From: Meandrina meandrites
Taxonomy: Eukaryota; Cnidaria; Anthozoa; Scleractinia; Meandrinidae
Direction of reading: 5' to 3'
DNA: 64,000 nt
Assembly: GCA_963693305.1 (NCBI GenBank)
Contig: OY855913.1
Coordinates: 15,717,022-15,781,021, forward strand
The notes beneath the pieces were generated by a model. That model was not told where the DNA came from. It saw only the letters and a program-made list of their open reading frames with translations, and ran no database searches. A program made the translations under genes and the position numbers. This document shows, in pieces, positions 35,372 through 45,718 of the stretch (position 1 is its first letter; every line of letters starts with the position of its first letter).

Positions 35372-35922
35372 ATGCCATCGCCTCAGTCTTCAGTTGCAAG
35401 TGATGTCGAAGTACTTGCTACGGCAAACACAAAACGAAACAACCTCGCGTTAAGTCTGCTGACAGGACTGAGAAAGAAACGCACGAACTTCTTGAAGCGT
35501 GGCCCCCCAAATTCAGTAAGCTGTGGGGAGTTTCACAAAGAAAAAAATCAAAATCTGGAACGATATCTATTCTTCGTATAACGAAAGGTGTCCAGAAAGC
35601 CTGAGAATGCTACAGCAGGTGAAGAAACGGCAGCAGAATCTAGAGTACGAGTTCAAGCAGCGATCTCGCTCGACTGGAGAAGATGGAATTCAGAAAATTA
35701 AAGAAGGCTTCCCCTATTTCAACATCCTGAGTAAAGAAAGGGGAGAAAGTACGACTCCAGACTGGCATGCAGAGTTCTTTTATTGAAATGTGTGAAAAGA
35801 GTATGGAACAGGACAACGCAAGATTTGAACGATCAGCTGAAATGTTCCGTGATGCCCAGAGCAAGCAAATGGAACAAACAAACGCCATAGTTGACATTTT
35901 TAAAGATTTAGCATCAAAATAA
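35372..35922 (+). pseudogene. PIF/Harbinger SANT/Myb-like accessory protein, broken
   Basis: A central frame reads KIWNDIYSSYNE, then LQQVKKRQQNLEYEFKQ, then a GFPYF block. This resembles the trihelix/SANT-like protein encoded beside Harbinger transposases. A second frame downstream supplies a coiled-coil-like tail (FERSAEMFRDAQSKQMEQT) ending at 35922. At least two frame shifts separate the N-terminal, central and C-terminal pieces, so it is not functional as it stands. Confidence 0.55.
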
Positions 35923-36002
35923 TTATTTTTATCTAATCGTTTATCTTCTGTTATTGAAACGATACATACAATTGTTGTGCAAAACTCACGTAGCAATCAT
36001 AG

Positions 36003-36207
36003 TCTTTTTTAGGATGCTCGTTTTTTGTCCAACCTTTTTCAACGCAATTCTCCAACGAACTTTCAACATGTCAAATGCTCGTTTCACTACAGATCGTAGC
36101 ACACCGAACTTTAGGTTTTAAAATTTCTCTGCTCCTGAGTCAGGCGTCCTCTGTCCGGCTAGGGTTTCACTAGCCAGTTCGTTAGTGAATAGGCACTGTC
36201 GACAGCT
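36003..36207 (-). pseudogene. PIF/Harbinger DDE transposase fragment
   Basis: On the minus strand one frame gives DSAYSLTNWLVKP, a stop, then PDRGRLTQEQRNF. After a frameshift it continues as NLKFGVLRSVVKRAFDMLK and VRWRIALKK. This is the last catalytic aspartate to glutamate region of Harbinger-type (DDE_Tnp_4) nucleases. The expected catalytic glutamate in VVERAF is lysine here. It is broken by a stop, a frameshift and an active-site change. Confidence 0.6.
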
Positions 36208-38038
36208 AAAAGGGGCCTTATTTCTGTTCCATTTATATTGCCTGTTGGACCACTAAGAATTTGCGTTCGCTGCAAGTTCATAAATCAAACACTCTTTCCT
36301 AATTGTCTCAATCGATCATTCCATTTAAAAAATGTACAAAGATTTCATCTAATAAAACTGCTCAAATTTAATACATCTCTTTCACTGCTTTACATTCTTC
36401 GCCGTGATTTTCCCTTAAATTAAAGTTCAATTCTGTTCAACTAAAAAGCCATTTACAATGAACACTCCCAACCGACAAACGATTACAATGAACCAGCACA
36501 AAAGCAAAAAATTTTCAATGCAGCAATATTTTTGAACTCCTACTTATAAATAAAAATTATTTGTTCCTTCACAACGCGCGCACGCGCGCACAAAATCCGG
36601 CCGCCTCACAAAGCAAATCTTGACATGGCGGGAAAAATATTGACATGGCGCGAAAATTCCGCGGCCTCACAAAGCAAACGCGCATGGAATGCACCTTGGA
36701 ATGCACCTTCTCCCCCTCGCATATTCTCGTGTCGTCATGACAACGTCATGACGACACGAGACAAAAAGTAAATAATCGTTAGCAGTGCCAAAGCAAGAAA
36801 TGTAATGCTGGGCAATGAAGCTTTTTCGTACCTTTGCTCTATCCGTTGGATGATGTTATGTGTAATGTGCACACTATGACTGACAAAACTATTATTTTAA
36901 CTGTGTTTAAGGGACCGGTCATTATTTATCGTCTGGAGCAGGGAGGGGGGAGGGGGGTGCGGGGGATTTTTGTTGCTACACCGTAGCATTCACCTGAGCT
37001 CCCCATAAAGTATATAGCATTTGAAGGATTCCCCCTCATTCGTGGTGGAAGCTTTCATGATCCCCGCCCCCTCCTTTCCAAGCCACCACAAAATATCAAG
37101 TTCATTGCAAGTGCGGATGGCAGTAAACTGTCAAGGACGCCTTGAATTGCGCAGCCGATTTGTTATCATTCACCAACAGCAATCGAAAGGTTCTATATCA
37201 TGATGTAGAGAACACCATACCAAAAAACTGTTCGCAAGTGATGAGCTGAAATATTTTCGAAAGCTCAAGAGCGAGTAATGGTGCTCTACGAAGAACTGCA
37301 GAGAGCCTCAAATAAGTTGACAACATCTCTAATGAATTGAACCTGAAGAGGAAGTTTCTATTTCGCATGGAGAAAGATCAACAATCGTGATTGTTGCTGT
37401 TGTTGTTGTTTTCAATAATATCGCACCGTTCGGCCGCGTTGAACAAACGTTTCCACTGGCTCTTATTAAAATGCCTCTTTAAAGAATTTGACACATGGAA
37501 CTTTAACATTTGAAATACAGAACTTAAACAATTTCAAGCCATTGCACAACGATTATTTATGTGATGAGATCGTACCTGGATAAGAGCACGCAGAAGCCAA
37601 AACATAATAATAGCATAAAAGGAGGCGATGAATTGGCACGGTTCAAGTTATTTACGGCGATCCCACCGCCACATGAAATTCTCAGACTTTTTTCTGGTCC
37701 ACCCCCCCCCCCCCCCCCCCCTTCCCCACCCTCTTAATCCCTGTCAATTACGGCTGATCCCCACTTCGTTCTTCAGAAAACTATGTGGTCCCTCCAAGAT
37801 CCTCCAGTTTTCGTCTGGATTATTCAATAAGAATTTATTTTGACCTACTCAGTGCGGGATCCAAACTTGGGTACAATTAAGGTGGTGGTATTGAAAAAAT
37901 AACCGCTAATGCTGCCATAAAATAGCACTGCCTTGGTCCTTCAATCATCAAAAAACCGGTTATTTCATCTACTTATTTGCGTACAAGCTGGTGGCCAAAA
38001 ACTTAAAAGTTACCTTACTGAAAGATTAAATCGCCTCC
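36208..38038. other. Interior of the 11-kb element, no recognised gene
   Basis: Contains a perfect 16-bp hairpin (36726-36760), GC-rich repeats around 36575-36690 and a poly-C tract near 37702-37720. Short frames here carry no recognisable domain. Confidence 0.5.
36726..36760. repeat. Perfect hairpin, 16-bp stem and 3-nt loop
   Basis: CTCGTGTCGTCATGAC, spacer AAC, then its exact reverse complement. Its function is unknown. It may mark an old transposon end. Confidence 0.9.
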
Positions 38039-38238
38039 TAGCCTGCGTAGCTGGCGGGATTTCGCGAGCGAGTGCTTTTTTTAGCGGCCGCATGCTTTGG
38101 TCTTGGCCGCCAAGCAGCGAGGGGTTTGGTGAGGATTCAAGTTGAGATCACTCGCGGCTCGGCCGCTCAGCGACGCGGGCTTCACCCGCACGAGAAAAAT
38201 TCACTTGTGCCCACTAATTCCACCAGCTGCGCAGGCTA
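38039..38238. mobile_element. Mutator-like MITE, TAGCCTGCG ends
   Basis: The 200-bp unit has ends TAGCCTGCGTAGCTGG and CAGCTGCGCAGGCTA. It is flanked by a perfect 9-bp duplication ATCGCCTCC at 38030-38038 and 38239-38247. Confidence 0.8.
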
Positions 38239-40503
38239 ATCGCCTCCCTCACTATCCCCTCCATGGGATCCGCCAATGCTACCAATTAGCTGCAACTTTG
38301 AATCAGGCAGGATCACCCGGGATAAAGCAAGTCCCACCAAATAGGAACTTTCAAAAATAACCCAATATCTGTATAAATACAAATGCTGTCGGTGAGATAT
38401 AGATACGCGATTCCATTCCTATTTGCAGGAGTGACCAAGGATACTTACTTGTTTATTTAATTTGTTTCATCAGTACTTATCCAGTGGATAGGATTATCCA
38501 CTGTTTGAAAAACTAGGCCCAGACTTATAAGATATATTCACTGAAGGAGGGGATCTCCCTATAGTCACTATAGTAAAGTACGCTCTATTTTATAAGAATC
38601 GTTTTTATAAGAACGTCGAGGCTGAAAAAGGACAAAAATTAAAAACATCCTTAGAACGTACCCAAATCTGAAATTTGGCTACGAACAAATTTTATACTTT
38701 CCTATTCGTTTAAGTGACAAATATGTGTGTATATACTAAATGAAGAATCAAGTCGTGAATCTTTAATCAAATAAGACCTAGAACAAACATTGTATTCACC
38801 CATGAACGTGACGTGAACATGTACATATCAGTTTAAATAAAACTATTTTCACAGGGGCGGATCTAGGGGAGGGTGCAGGCGGTGCGGGGAGGCTTTCTAA
38901 TACAACTGGCATTCTGCAAACACCCCTCCTTAGAAAAATCCTGGGTCTGCTCCTGTTTAAGAACATTTTAGGCTTAAATCATCGTAAACGTTCGGACAAA
39001 AATGTGAAGTTCTCTCCCAGAAGGGATACCTTTTTCAGGCTGCAGCTTTATGAAAAGGTAAGGTTTTTTAAAGAGTTGAAGTAGACAAAAGGATAAAATT
39101 TAGGTATTTCAAAGGACCTTTCAAAAATATCTCGAACACAGCCACCGAAAGGGTAAACGTGAATTTAAGTGACATTTTAAGAGGTCCAAAGAAGAAATAG
39201 AAGATAGAAGAAGTTGACCCCAACGTAAGAGCACCTGGTGTAACCCCGTTTTAAGTATTTTAAGGGAATTGGACCTCATGTGCAAGAAAATTATGAGTAC
39301 TTCCTAACCCTGGGCAATTTCACCGCTGAGTGTTGCGTGACAGATAGGGCCAGAACCGGACTGGTAGTTCGTTGATTGAATCAAAGCTCCTAATTGCACC
39401 GGTCATTTAAATGCATCACCAACAGAAAAAGTCAAAAGAAAAAGGGGAAAAGCCTTTTGGAACTCAGGTAAACTAAGTCAATTTATAGTCCAACAATCAG
39501 AGAAAATGAATTTCGATTCAGTGTTGACAGTGGTCGAGTAAATCGTGAGTGAACTCCGTTTGTATTCTAAGTGCGTATTCAAAGCTCAGATTTGGCTTAA
39601 ACTTAAACACAACAACAAAATAGCATTTTCAGGATATTTGTTTTGTGTACAAATGTGATTTGAAACGAGATTCAATGAAATTAAGATGGCCAGTGCGATA
39701 TGAAATTTGACAGTTCTGGTTTGGATCGAATTTCACTGTTCGGTGAATATTTAATGAGCCGATGATCACTCTCCTCCCAATAAATGAAACGGCGAACTAA
39801 AAATTGAAAACACTATTGAATATGGCTTTTTATTTCTATTCCCTAATGTTTTAGTTTACTTTTCTTTAGTTTTCTTGATGTAAGACCGGTATTGGTCCAA
39901 GGTATTCAAATTTTAAACAATTAGCGATTTGGTGTTGTTTTTTATAATTTCTCAAAAATAGGAAAAATTATCCCCTCGATATTTACAGGAAAGGCGTCAT
40001 AGACAATATTTTTTTACATATTCCTGTAGGAGAAGGTTAAGACTTTACATTGATGTAACTGCCATGTTTTGATTTTATCCGCCAGCTGAGAAAAGAGGTC
40101 CACAAAATGACCAATTTTCGGGTTGTCCCTCGAGCCTCCTAACGTAGCGGTGAGTAATATCATAGAATGCCAATAGATTAACTTCAAATTACTTGAAACT
40201 CCTACAGCTCATAAAATGGAAGTAGATCTTTCTTGCTCTGTAAAAATTATGGCGGTACAGTTTGTCCTTGCTTTGCACCGATCGCTTAAAAAAGGTAAAC
40301 AATCGTCTTGATTTTCGGTCGCGCGCGAGCAAAATTCGGTCAAAATTATTTTTAGCTCTAGCGGAAAAAACCTTAAGCCAAGAACCAAAAAGATTGTGGT
40401 TTTGTTACTTTGGCATGAAGGCCTTTCACCTCACAAAAAATCAGGCAATTTGATTTTTCGATCCGGAACCGACCGGTCGAAAATTAGGGAGACGCCCTCT
40501 TAA

Positions 40504-41159
40504 GGACGTTCGCGCGAAAATTTTCTAGTCGATAGATTTTTCTAGAATTTTTACTGAGGACGGATAATGAGTTACTTGTGTCAGAAATACAAAAAAAGTG
40601 GGGGTCACCGAGTTCGTTTCAGAGATAAAGTCTGTAGAAAACTACCCTGATTTTGAAAAATTGGCGCACGTAATTTCGCACGGCTTTCTAGGTTTGTAGT
40701 TTAAATTATCGATGATGAGAAAACGGAGGCAAACGATCTTGGTGATATTTTGAAGAAGTGCGTCTGTTGTGTAAATAATTTTAAGTGTTGCCATCTTTTA
40801 TGCAAAACTTAGCCCTGGAAGAGGCATTTGAAACCGTCGTACGGCAAAACGAAAAGATCAAAAAGCGAAATTCGAACGTGCGTGGGGCAAAAAAAATCAA
40901 CCTTTTAATCGATAGATTTTTTTCATTTTCTCACAAAACGTAGATAATCGTTAACAAAAGTGATCTGTTAAGAAAAAAGTGGGGGTCACCGACCATTTAA
41001 GCTGGCAAACTGCAAGCGAAGTTATTGCAACGGCTACTCACCCTATATGTGGTTGGAAAGTTTCCTCAGCGCGCGCGCTCGATGCATGACGTGGCGTAGA
41101 GTTGCGACAGGAATTACGTGCGCAGTAAGGATGCGCATAAACAATTAGCGCGAACGTCC
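40504..41159. mobile_element. 656-bp TTAA MITE abutting the 11-kb element
   Basis: The ends are GGACGTTCGCGC and GCGCGAACGTCC, with TTAA at 40500-40503 and 41160-41163. The left TTAA is shared with the 11-kb element. The duplicated motif GTGGGGGTCACCGA occurs twice inside. No coding frame was found. Confidence 0.8.
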
Positions 41160-42233
41160 TTAAGCTCAGATACAATTGTTTTTAAAGAATTTATTAGTTT
41201 CGTGTATTACCCTTGTTTATTACCCTACATACAGGAAATTTTTACTTTTTTTTCTTTTTTTCGTATTGAAACATCTCATTACTTTTGGTAATCCGGATTT
41301 GTAAAGATTGGATCAGTTGTCAGAGCTGCGATATACAATAGTTTGTAATGAGAAGTAGTAGTGCCAAAATCCTTACAAAGATCCAAATGTTTCGGTGCTT
41401 GACCCTTCAACAGTCACAATCTTTGTCTGTTATTCGTCAGTAGTCAGTACCATTCTTCTTGATATAGGTACAATGGAAGGCCCTTTACTTAGCATTTACT
41501 TAGTACTGACCGTTTTCAGCATCAAACAATGAGATGGGCATGATCAACCCACCCTTGGACTTCACGTTTCATGGAATCCAAACACAGAAGTCAGATAATC
41601 GTGCTATGGCACCCTATTGATGACATTTCTTTTTAATAAAGGGGAAGGTATTAATTATATAAGCAGAGAAATTCGCTAGAACATTATTCGTGTTGCATTT
41701 TACCAGAAACCTATGTAGGACTGAAACATGTAACTCCCAATGATTCGTATTCTACAAAGCGTTTGCACGTTCGTTGCCATTAAGCACCATGTTTGGAAAA
41801 TCACGAGAGAAAAAATAACCAATCAAAATTGCAATATTTGAATTAATTTCACAGCGTGCGTTAGCTTGCGCTAGATGACATAATCTTGTTTTTGAACAAG
41901 CTTGGTTGAAAGTTAAAGTGTTATTAACGTTGTTTCTAACGTTATCACAACTCAGTGTCAAGCACAAATTTTACTCTCTGATGTCCATCCCTGACTGCAA
42001 TTTTAGTGTTTTAAGTTAAATTTGGTTAAATTCTTCTGTTTCATCGTGATTGAGTAATTTGGAGACTTCACTTGGATACATTTAATTAATTTCTTTAGTT
42101 TATGTAAGTAATTTACGGCGTTCTGGTCATAATTCAGGTACGTTACCACAAAACCGAAAATTAATGTTGTTGCTTGTGCCGTTACGTGTTTTTAGTATTC
42201 GCGTACAAAGTCTTCGTGTTTCCAAATATGGTA

Positions 42234-42655
42234 AAAATAATTGTTAAACAGGAAGTTCCGGTATAAAAGGGGCCAGGCCTGGCCATTCTCACGCCCAGTT
42301 GTCAATAAACCATCAAAGCGTAAAAAGCTGACAAACAACCCGCGCTTTCTCCGTGACAGTTGCTGGTAAAATGTGCTTCATTTTTGTTGAGAATGCTATG
42401 CTAAAACGTTAACAAGTTATATTTTACTTTTGTAAAGGGTATCTTTTGGTTTCATGAGGTTTTGAGGCGTATTTAATTTGCAGGACGCTTGACTCTGCAA
42501 CGTGCCATGGGTTCAGGGTTTTTTTCTTCGTGCCACCCTGAAGAAGGCAGTATTGCCGAAACGTCGGTGCATTTTATACTGCCATTTAGCGTCATCAAGA
42601 AAAATTAACAATTATTTTTAGCATAAAAGACGCTACGCAGTTTTCAACTATTATT
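42234..42655 (+). mobile_element. Penelope-type terminal-repeat insertion with hammerhead-like motif
   Basis: The 422-bp insertion is flanked by a perfect 15-bp duplication TTTCCAAATATGGTA at 42219-42233 and 42656-42670. The left arm has a single copy near 421-445. It contains a TATAAAAGG box near its start and a CTGAAGA-hairpin-GAAAC motif at 42538-42562. There is no protein frame, so it is a solo terminal repeat or non-autonomous relative of Penelope-like elements (inference). Confidence 0.6.
42538..42562 (+). ncRNA. Hammerhead-like core
   Basis: CTGAAGA, then an unpaired A, a 4-bp hairpin GGCA-GTAT-TGCC and GAAAC, followed by GTCGG. The extra A after CTGAAGA departs from the canonical core, so activity is uncertain. 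Confidence 0.4.
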
Positions 42656-42856
42656 TTCCAAATATGGTACTTGGCAAAACTAAATATTCAAACGCTGTGA
42701 ATGTGCGTTACACGTTTCAACCCCTTATGAGTTTCTGGTTTTACAATAAGCCTAGTGGCATTGTTTTTGCGCTAGAAAGATAACATTCTCCGACGTTTCG
42801 AGACTTCTGTCTCTTCAGCAGCGTTATAAACTGCCTTTTAACCAACAGCACGCAAA

Positions 42857-43413
42857 TCCAGAATCGCAAGACCCCTGAGTTTTTATCCTTCACTGGCTAT
42901 TAGACATCCTTAATATATATCTTGTTGAAGGTTTTTCGCTTGATAGCAACCGCCGTCTTTAAGATAGACCATTTTGAATTTCGGAATTTCACGCCACACG
43001 ACATCAAGATGGCCGGCAGAAGGCTGTCACGTATGCTTCAAAATAATGCCTTATCCTACGATTTTAAACAATCTGAACAGTTGAGGTTTTGTGAGAAGTG
43101 TTTATGTGAATGCTTACTTGTTCATGAGAGTGATATGACTGCCTTTTATAGCAGAAGTGAATTCCAGATGTTTTCATTGATTTCCGGCCGCCATGTTGGT
43201 GCCCAACTGCATGGGCACCAACATGGCGTTTCCATACAAAGCTCTGTAAATTTGTGTGGAAGATTTTGACGGATAACTCGAGTACAAAACAACGTACAAA
43301 CCCGAGACTTGGACAAAAAGAATATCTTGTACTTTTCTACAACCTATAATATTCTTGAGTTTTTTCACTCAATAGTTTTGGATTTACTTTTTTGTGGCGT
43401 GACAGTGAAAACC
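42857..43413. mobile_element. Insertion specific to the right arm, with a 16-bp hairpin
   Basis: About 560 bp with no counterpart in the left arm between the PLE-like segment and the family A SINE. A perfect stem GCCATGTTGGTGCCCA with a 6-nt loop lies at 43190-43227. The 115-residue frame at 42922-43269 runs through the hairpin and has no recognised domain. Confidence 0.45.
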
Positions 43414-43519
43414 AGCAAAAGAGGGTCTTGTGTTTGAAAATTAGCCTTGCCCCCGTGCGGCATTTGTCCGCGTGCTTTTAAACCCCGCGCAGATAACGGA
43501 CACCAACATGGCGTTACAT

Positions 43520-43720
43520 GGAGGCAGCGTGGCCTAGTGGTTAGGGCGCTGGACTTGTAATCTGGAGGTCCCGGGTTCAAATCCTACTCCCTGCCACTAG
43601 ATGGATTTGTGTTCGGTGGTCCCGAATTCAACTCCTCCGCCGAATTCAACTCCTCTACGCTTTGTAAATAGCCAGCTGGTCAGCCTCCTACCAGCTGGGG
43701 TTTTTAACAAATTTCTGTTG
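43520..43720 (+). mobile_element. SINE family A
   Basis: The head has TGGCCTAGTGGTTAG and GGGTTCAAATCC. The anticodon-like loop CTTGTAA sits in a five-pair stem. The tail repeats the GAATTCAACTCCTC segment twice. Mirror partner of 1-87. Confidence 0.75.
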
Positions 43721-44380
43721 TATTTCTAATATTTGTTTGCTTATTTACAGTGTCCACAATTAGTACAACAGTGCTAAATACTACAGTGATTTATTTATTG
43801 TTACCACTATGGCCAGGGGAAACACAGGCCGCCCAGACTTTGTTTGTGATTTACGTACGTGACAATATTGCGTTACGTTAGAGAATATATGAGAATGGTT
43901 CGAAAATCGCTCTAAATTCAACTTGTAGTAAATGATTTAAATAAAAGTAGCTTACCTTACCCTGCGTTTGTGTTATTTTGATGTCTCTAAGGGGCTGAGT
44001 CGTTCTAAAGCCATTTAGACGGTTTAAACTTTCCAAAGTTTGCTTTCCACTAAAGAGAAACGCCATTGGGTTTGAATTTTGCCTAAACAACAAGTCTAAA
44101 TTCGCTCCTTTTGTGGCCTTTTCTTTTGTTTGAGGGAAATTGGCTCCATTTTCCGGTTGGAAATCACTAACGCGTAACCTGATCACCGACCGCGAAATTT
44201 AAAAGTCTTCGGAAGCGACACTAACAAAACGACCCAGCCCTTCGGGGTAGGTGTGTGAAAATAATTGCTTAAGCTTTGAATGATCTAACGGGAGAGGAGG
44301 TAGGGAAGTTTGTAACAAGAAGAGCGAGGCCTGGACAGTAACTCACAAAAACGTTCGCCCACTGAATGCAAAGATAGCCG
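43721..44380. other. Gene-free stretch outside the giant repeat
   Basis: No gene or repeat boundary is recognised. The 102-residue minus frame at 43878-44186 has no known motif. Confidence 0.45.
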
Positions 44381-44477
44381 TAGTCTCCTTCGCAGCCTCT
44401 TTTTGAGAAGTCACGCAACGCTCCCCCCAAACTTCTTTGGGGTGAGCGTTGCGTGACGTCCCAAAAAGCGGCTGCGA
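44381..44477. mobile_element. MITE, TAGTCTCCTTCGCAGCC end, interrupted at its right end
   Basis: The left end is TAGTCTCCTTCGCAGCC. The inner pair GTCACGCAACGCTC / GAGCGTTGCGTGAC is followed by AAAAAGCGGCTGCGA. The expected end is replaced by the TA element that starts at 44480. Related copies are near 17008-17025 (end only) and 47159-47223. Confidence 0.6.
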
Positions 44478-44587
44478 TAGACTGTTCACAGCCCTCTATT
44501 TTTTCGTGTTTTTTTTTTCAATCAATGAGCGCGCGGTGAGAACGACTAGAAAACTGGACGCCAGCGCAAAACGGAAGAAGCTAGGGG

Positions 44588-45019
44588 GTGGGGGGCGGGG
44601 AGCGACAAAATAGAGGGGCTGTAGACATCTTTGAAAATATTGAATTTCCCGTTTCTCCAGAAACGGAAAATTCCCATTGGTTGAAAGGCGGCAAAAGTGT
44701 CATGACCTTGACAACGGCCGATCATGATTGCTTGCAGGCGCGTCTTGCGGTTCGCTCGAGTTGTCATTGCTGTGTTTTGCGATGGATCGATAATTTATTG
44801 GAACGCTCGTTGGAGAGATTTCCAAACGTTTCGTCTCTCAAAGACAAGCAGAAAGAGGCCGTTCGCCACCTTCTTTGTTCGAAGGACGTAGTTGGAATTT
44901 TACCGACTGGTGCCGGATGTTATGACAAAACAAATGCAAGAAGATGGGAATGTTGTTGTTCTTGTTGTAGCGGTACTACAGTCAAAAGAAATGAACCTTC
45001 TTGCTTGAGGCTGCTTTGA
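44588..45019 (+). pseudogene. RecQ-like helicase fragment in TA element copy 2
   Basis: Identical 143-residue frame to 17725-18156, with the same break after GILPTGAG. Walker A lysine and serine/threonine are absent. Confidence 0.55.
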
Positions 45020-45493
45020 TGGGTTTTGCTTGCGTTGTTCAGGATTCTTTGGCGAATCACTTTGCCGGCATAACTTTTGCTTCGCCGAAGACGTGGGAGG
45101 CGAACGTGACATTCTTTTGAATCGCTCGTCACGATCAACTTTCCTTTTAGGAGATTCTACGCCATCTATCGGTTGCGCTAGAGATTTCTTTATAAATTCA
45201 ATATTGCTTGCTGCACTTCTAGTTGTAGATGCACAAGATGAACACACTCTACTAGAACGAAATTCGTCTGCTTGCACTGCAATTCCCAAATCGACCAACA
45301 CGTCTGCCAACTTTCGCCGTAAAACACCTTGGCGTTTTGGCCTCACAAATAAATTTTCCGTAGAGATGTACGATGTCTTGCCGAACTTCCCCAAACGAAT
45401 TGCGAAGGAACACCCGCATATTCTGCAAAAATCGGAAGGACCGCTTGATTTGGCTTTCTGCCTCTTTTTGTAGGAATTTAAATTTATAAACAA
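44900..45493 (-). pseudogene. ZAD-like zinc-binding fragment in TA element copy 2
   Basis: Identical 197-residue frame to 17251-17844, with CRIC and CSSC pairs. Its last part overlaps the helicase fragment on the other strand. Confidence 0.4.
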
Positions 45494-45718
45494 GCACTTT
45501 ACCGCTCAATTTTATTGGTCCGAGTTAATTGAAAGGTCAAGAGGCGGAGTTGTAAATTACAAGGCGATGACAAGGGGAGGGGTCTAAAACTTGCACTTTT
45601 ATTCAAAGATGTCTACAGCCTCTCTATTTGTCTTTCGCTCGCTTCCCGCCCCCTCCCTCGGCGCGCTCGCTTCGTTTGCTTTTTTGCGTTGAAAAATCGA
45701 GAGGCTGTGGACAGTCTA

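Larger units (their letters stand above)
29488..40499. mobile_element. Composite 11-kb TTAA-flanked element with 1.2-kb inverted repeats
   Basis: The terminal inverted repeats are 29488-30667 and 39332-40499, starting GAGGG(A/C)GTCTCCCTAATTTT and flanked by TTAA (29484-29487 and 40500-40503). The left arm of the giant repeat has one TTAA at 4629-4632. The two inverted repeats share the same 63-residue frame without a difference, so they are young or recently homogenised. The interior holds a nested TTAA element (32848-35229), PIF/Harbinger remnants (35372-36207) and a Mutator-like MITE (38039-38238). It also has a direct repeat of about 130 bp (near 31298-31430 and 32305-32490). No intact transposase is seen. 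Confidence 0.75.
18846..43606. repeat. Right arm of giant inverted repeat, enlarged by insertions
   Basis: Mirror of 1-16019. It is longer because it holds the 362-bp TTAA MITE (19527), the 584-bp piggyBac-like element (26652), the 11-kb TTAA element (29488), the 656-bp TTAA MITE (40504), the Penelope-type insertion (42234) and an approximately 560-bp insertion (42857). Removing these restores collinearity with the left arm. Protein differences between the two transferrins (6 of about 89 residues in exon 3) show that the arms have diverged. Confidence 0.85.
44480..45716 (-). mobile_element. 1237-bp TA-flanked DNA element, copy 2
   Basis: Same length and same predicted proteins as 17028-18264 but inverted, flanked by TA at 44478-44479 and 45717-45718. 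No base differences were noticed in the segments compared by eye. Confidence 0.75.

Noticed and set aside
42922..43269. 115-residue plus frame in the right-arm insertion
   Set aside because: It passes through a perfect hairpin and has no domain or splice context.
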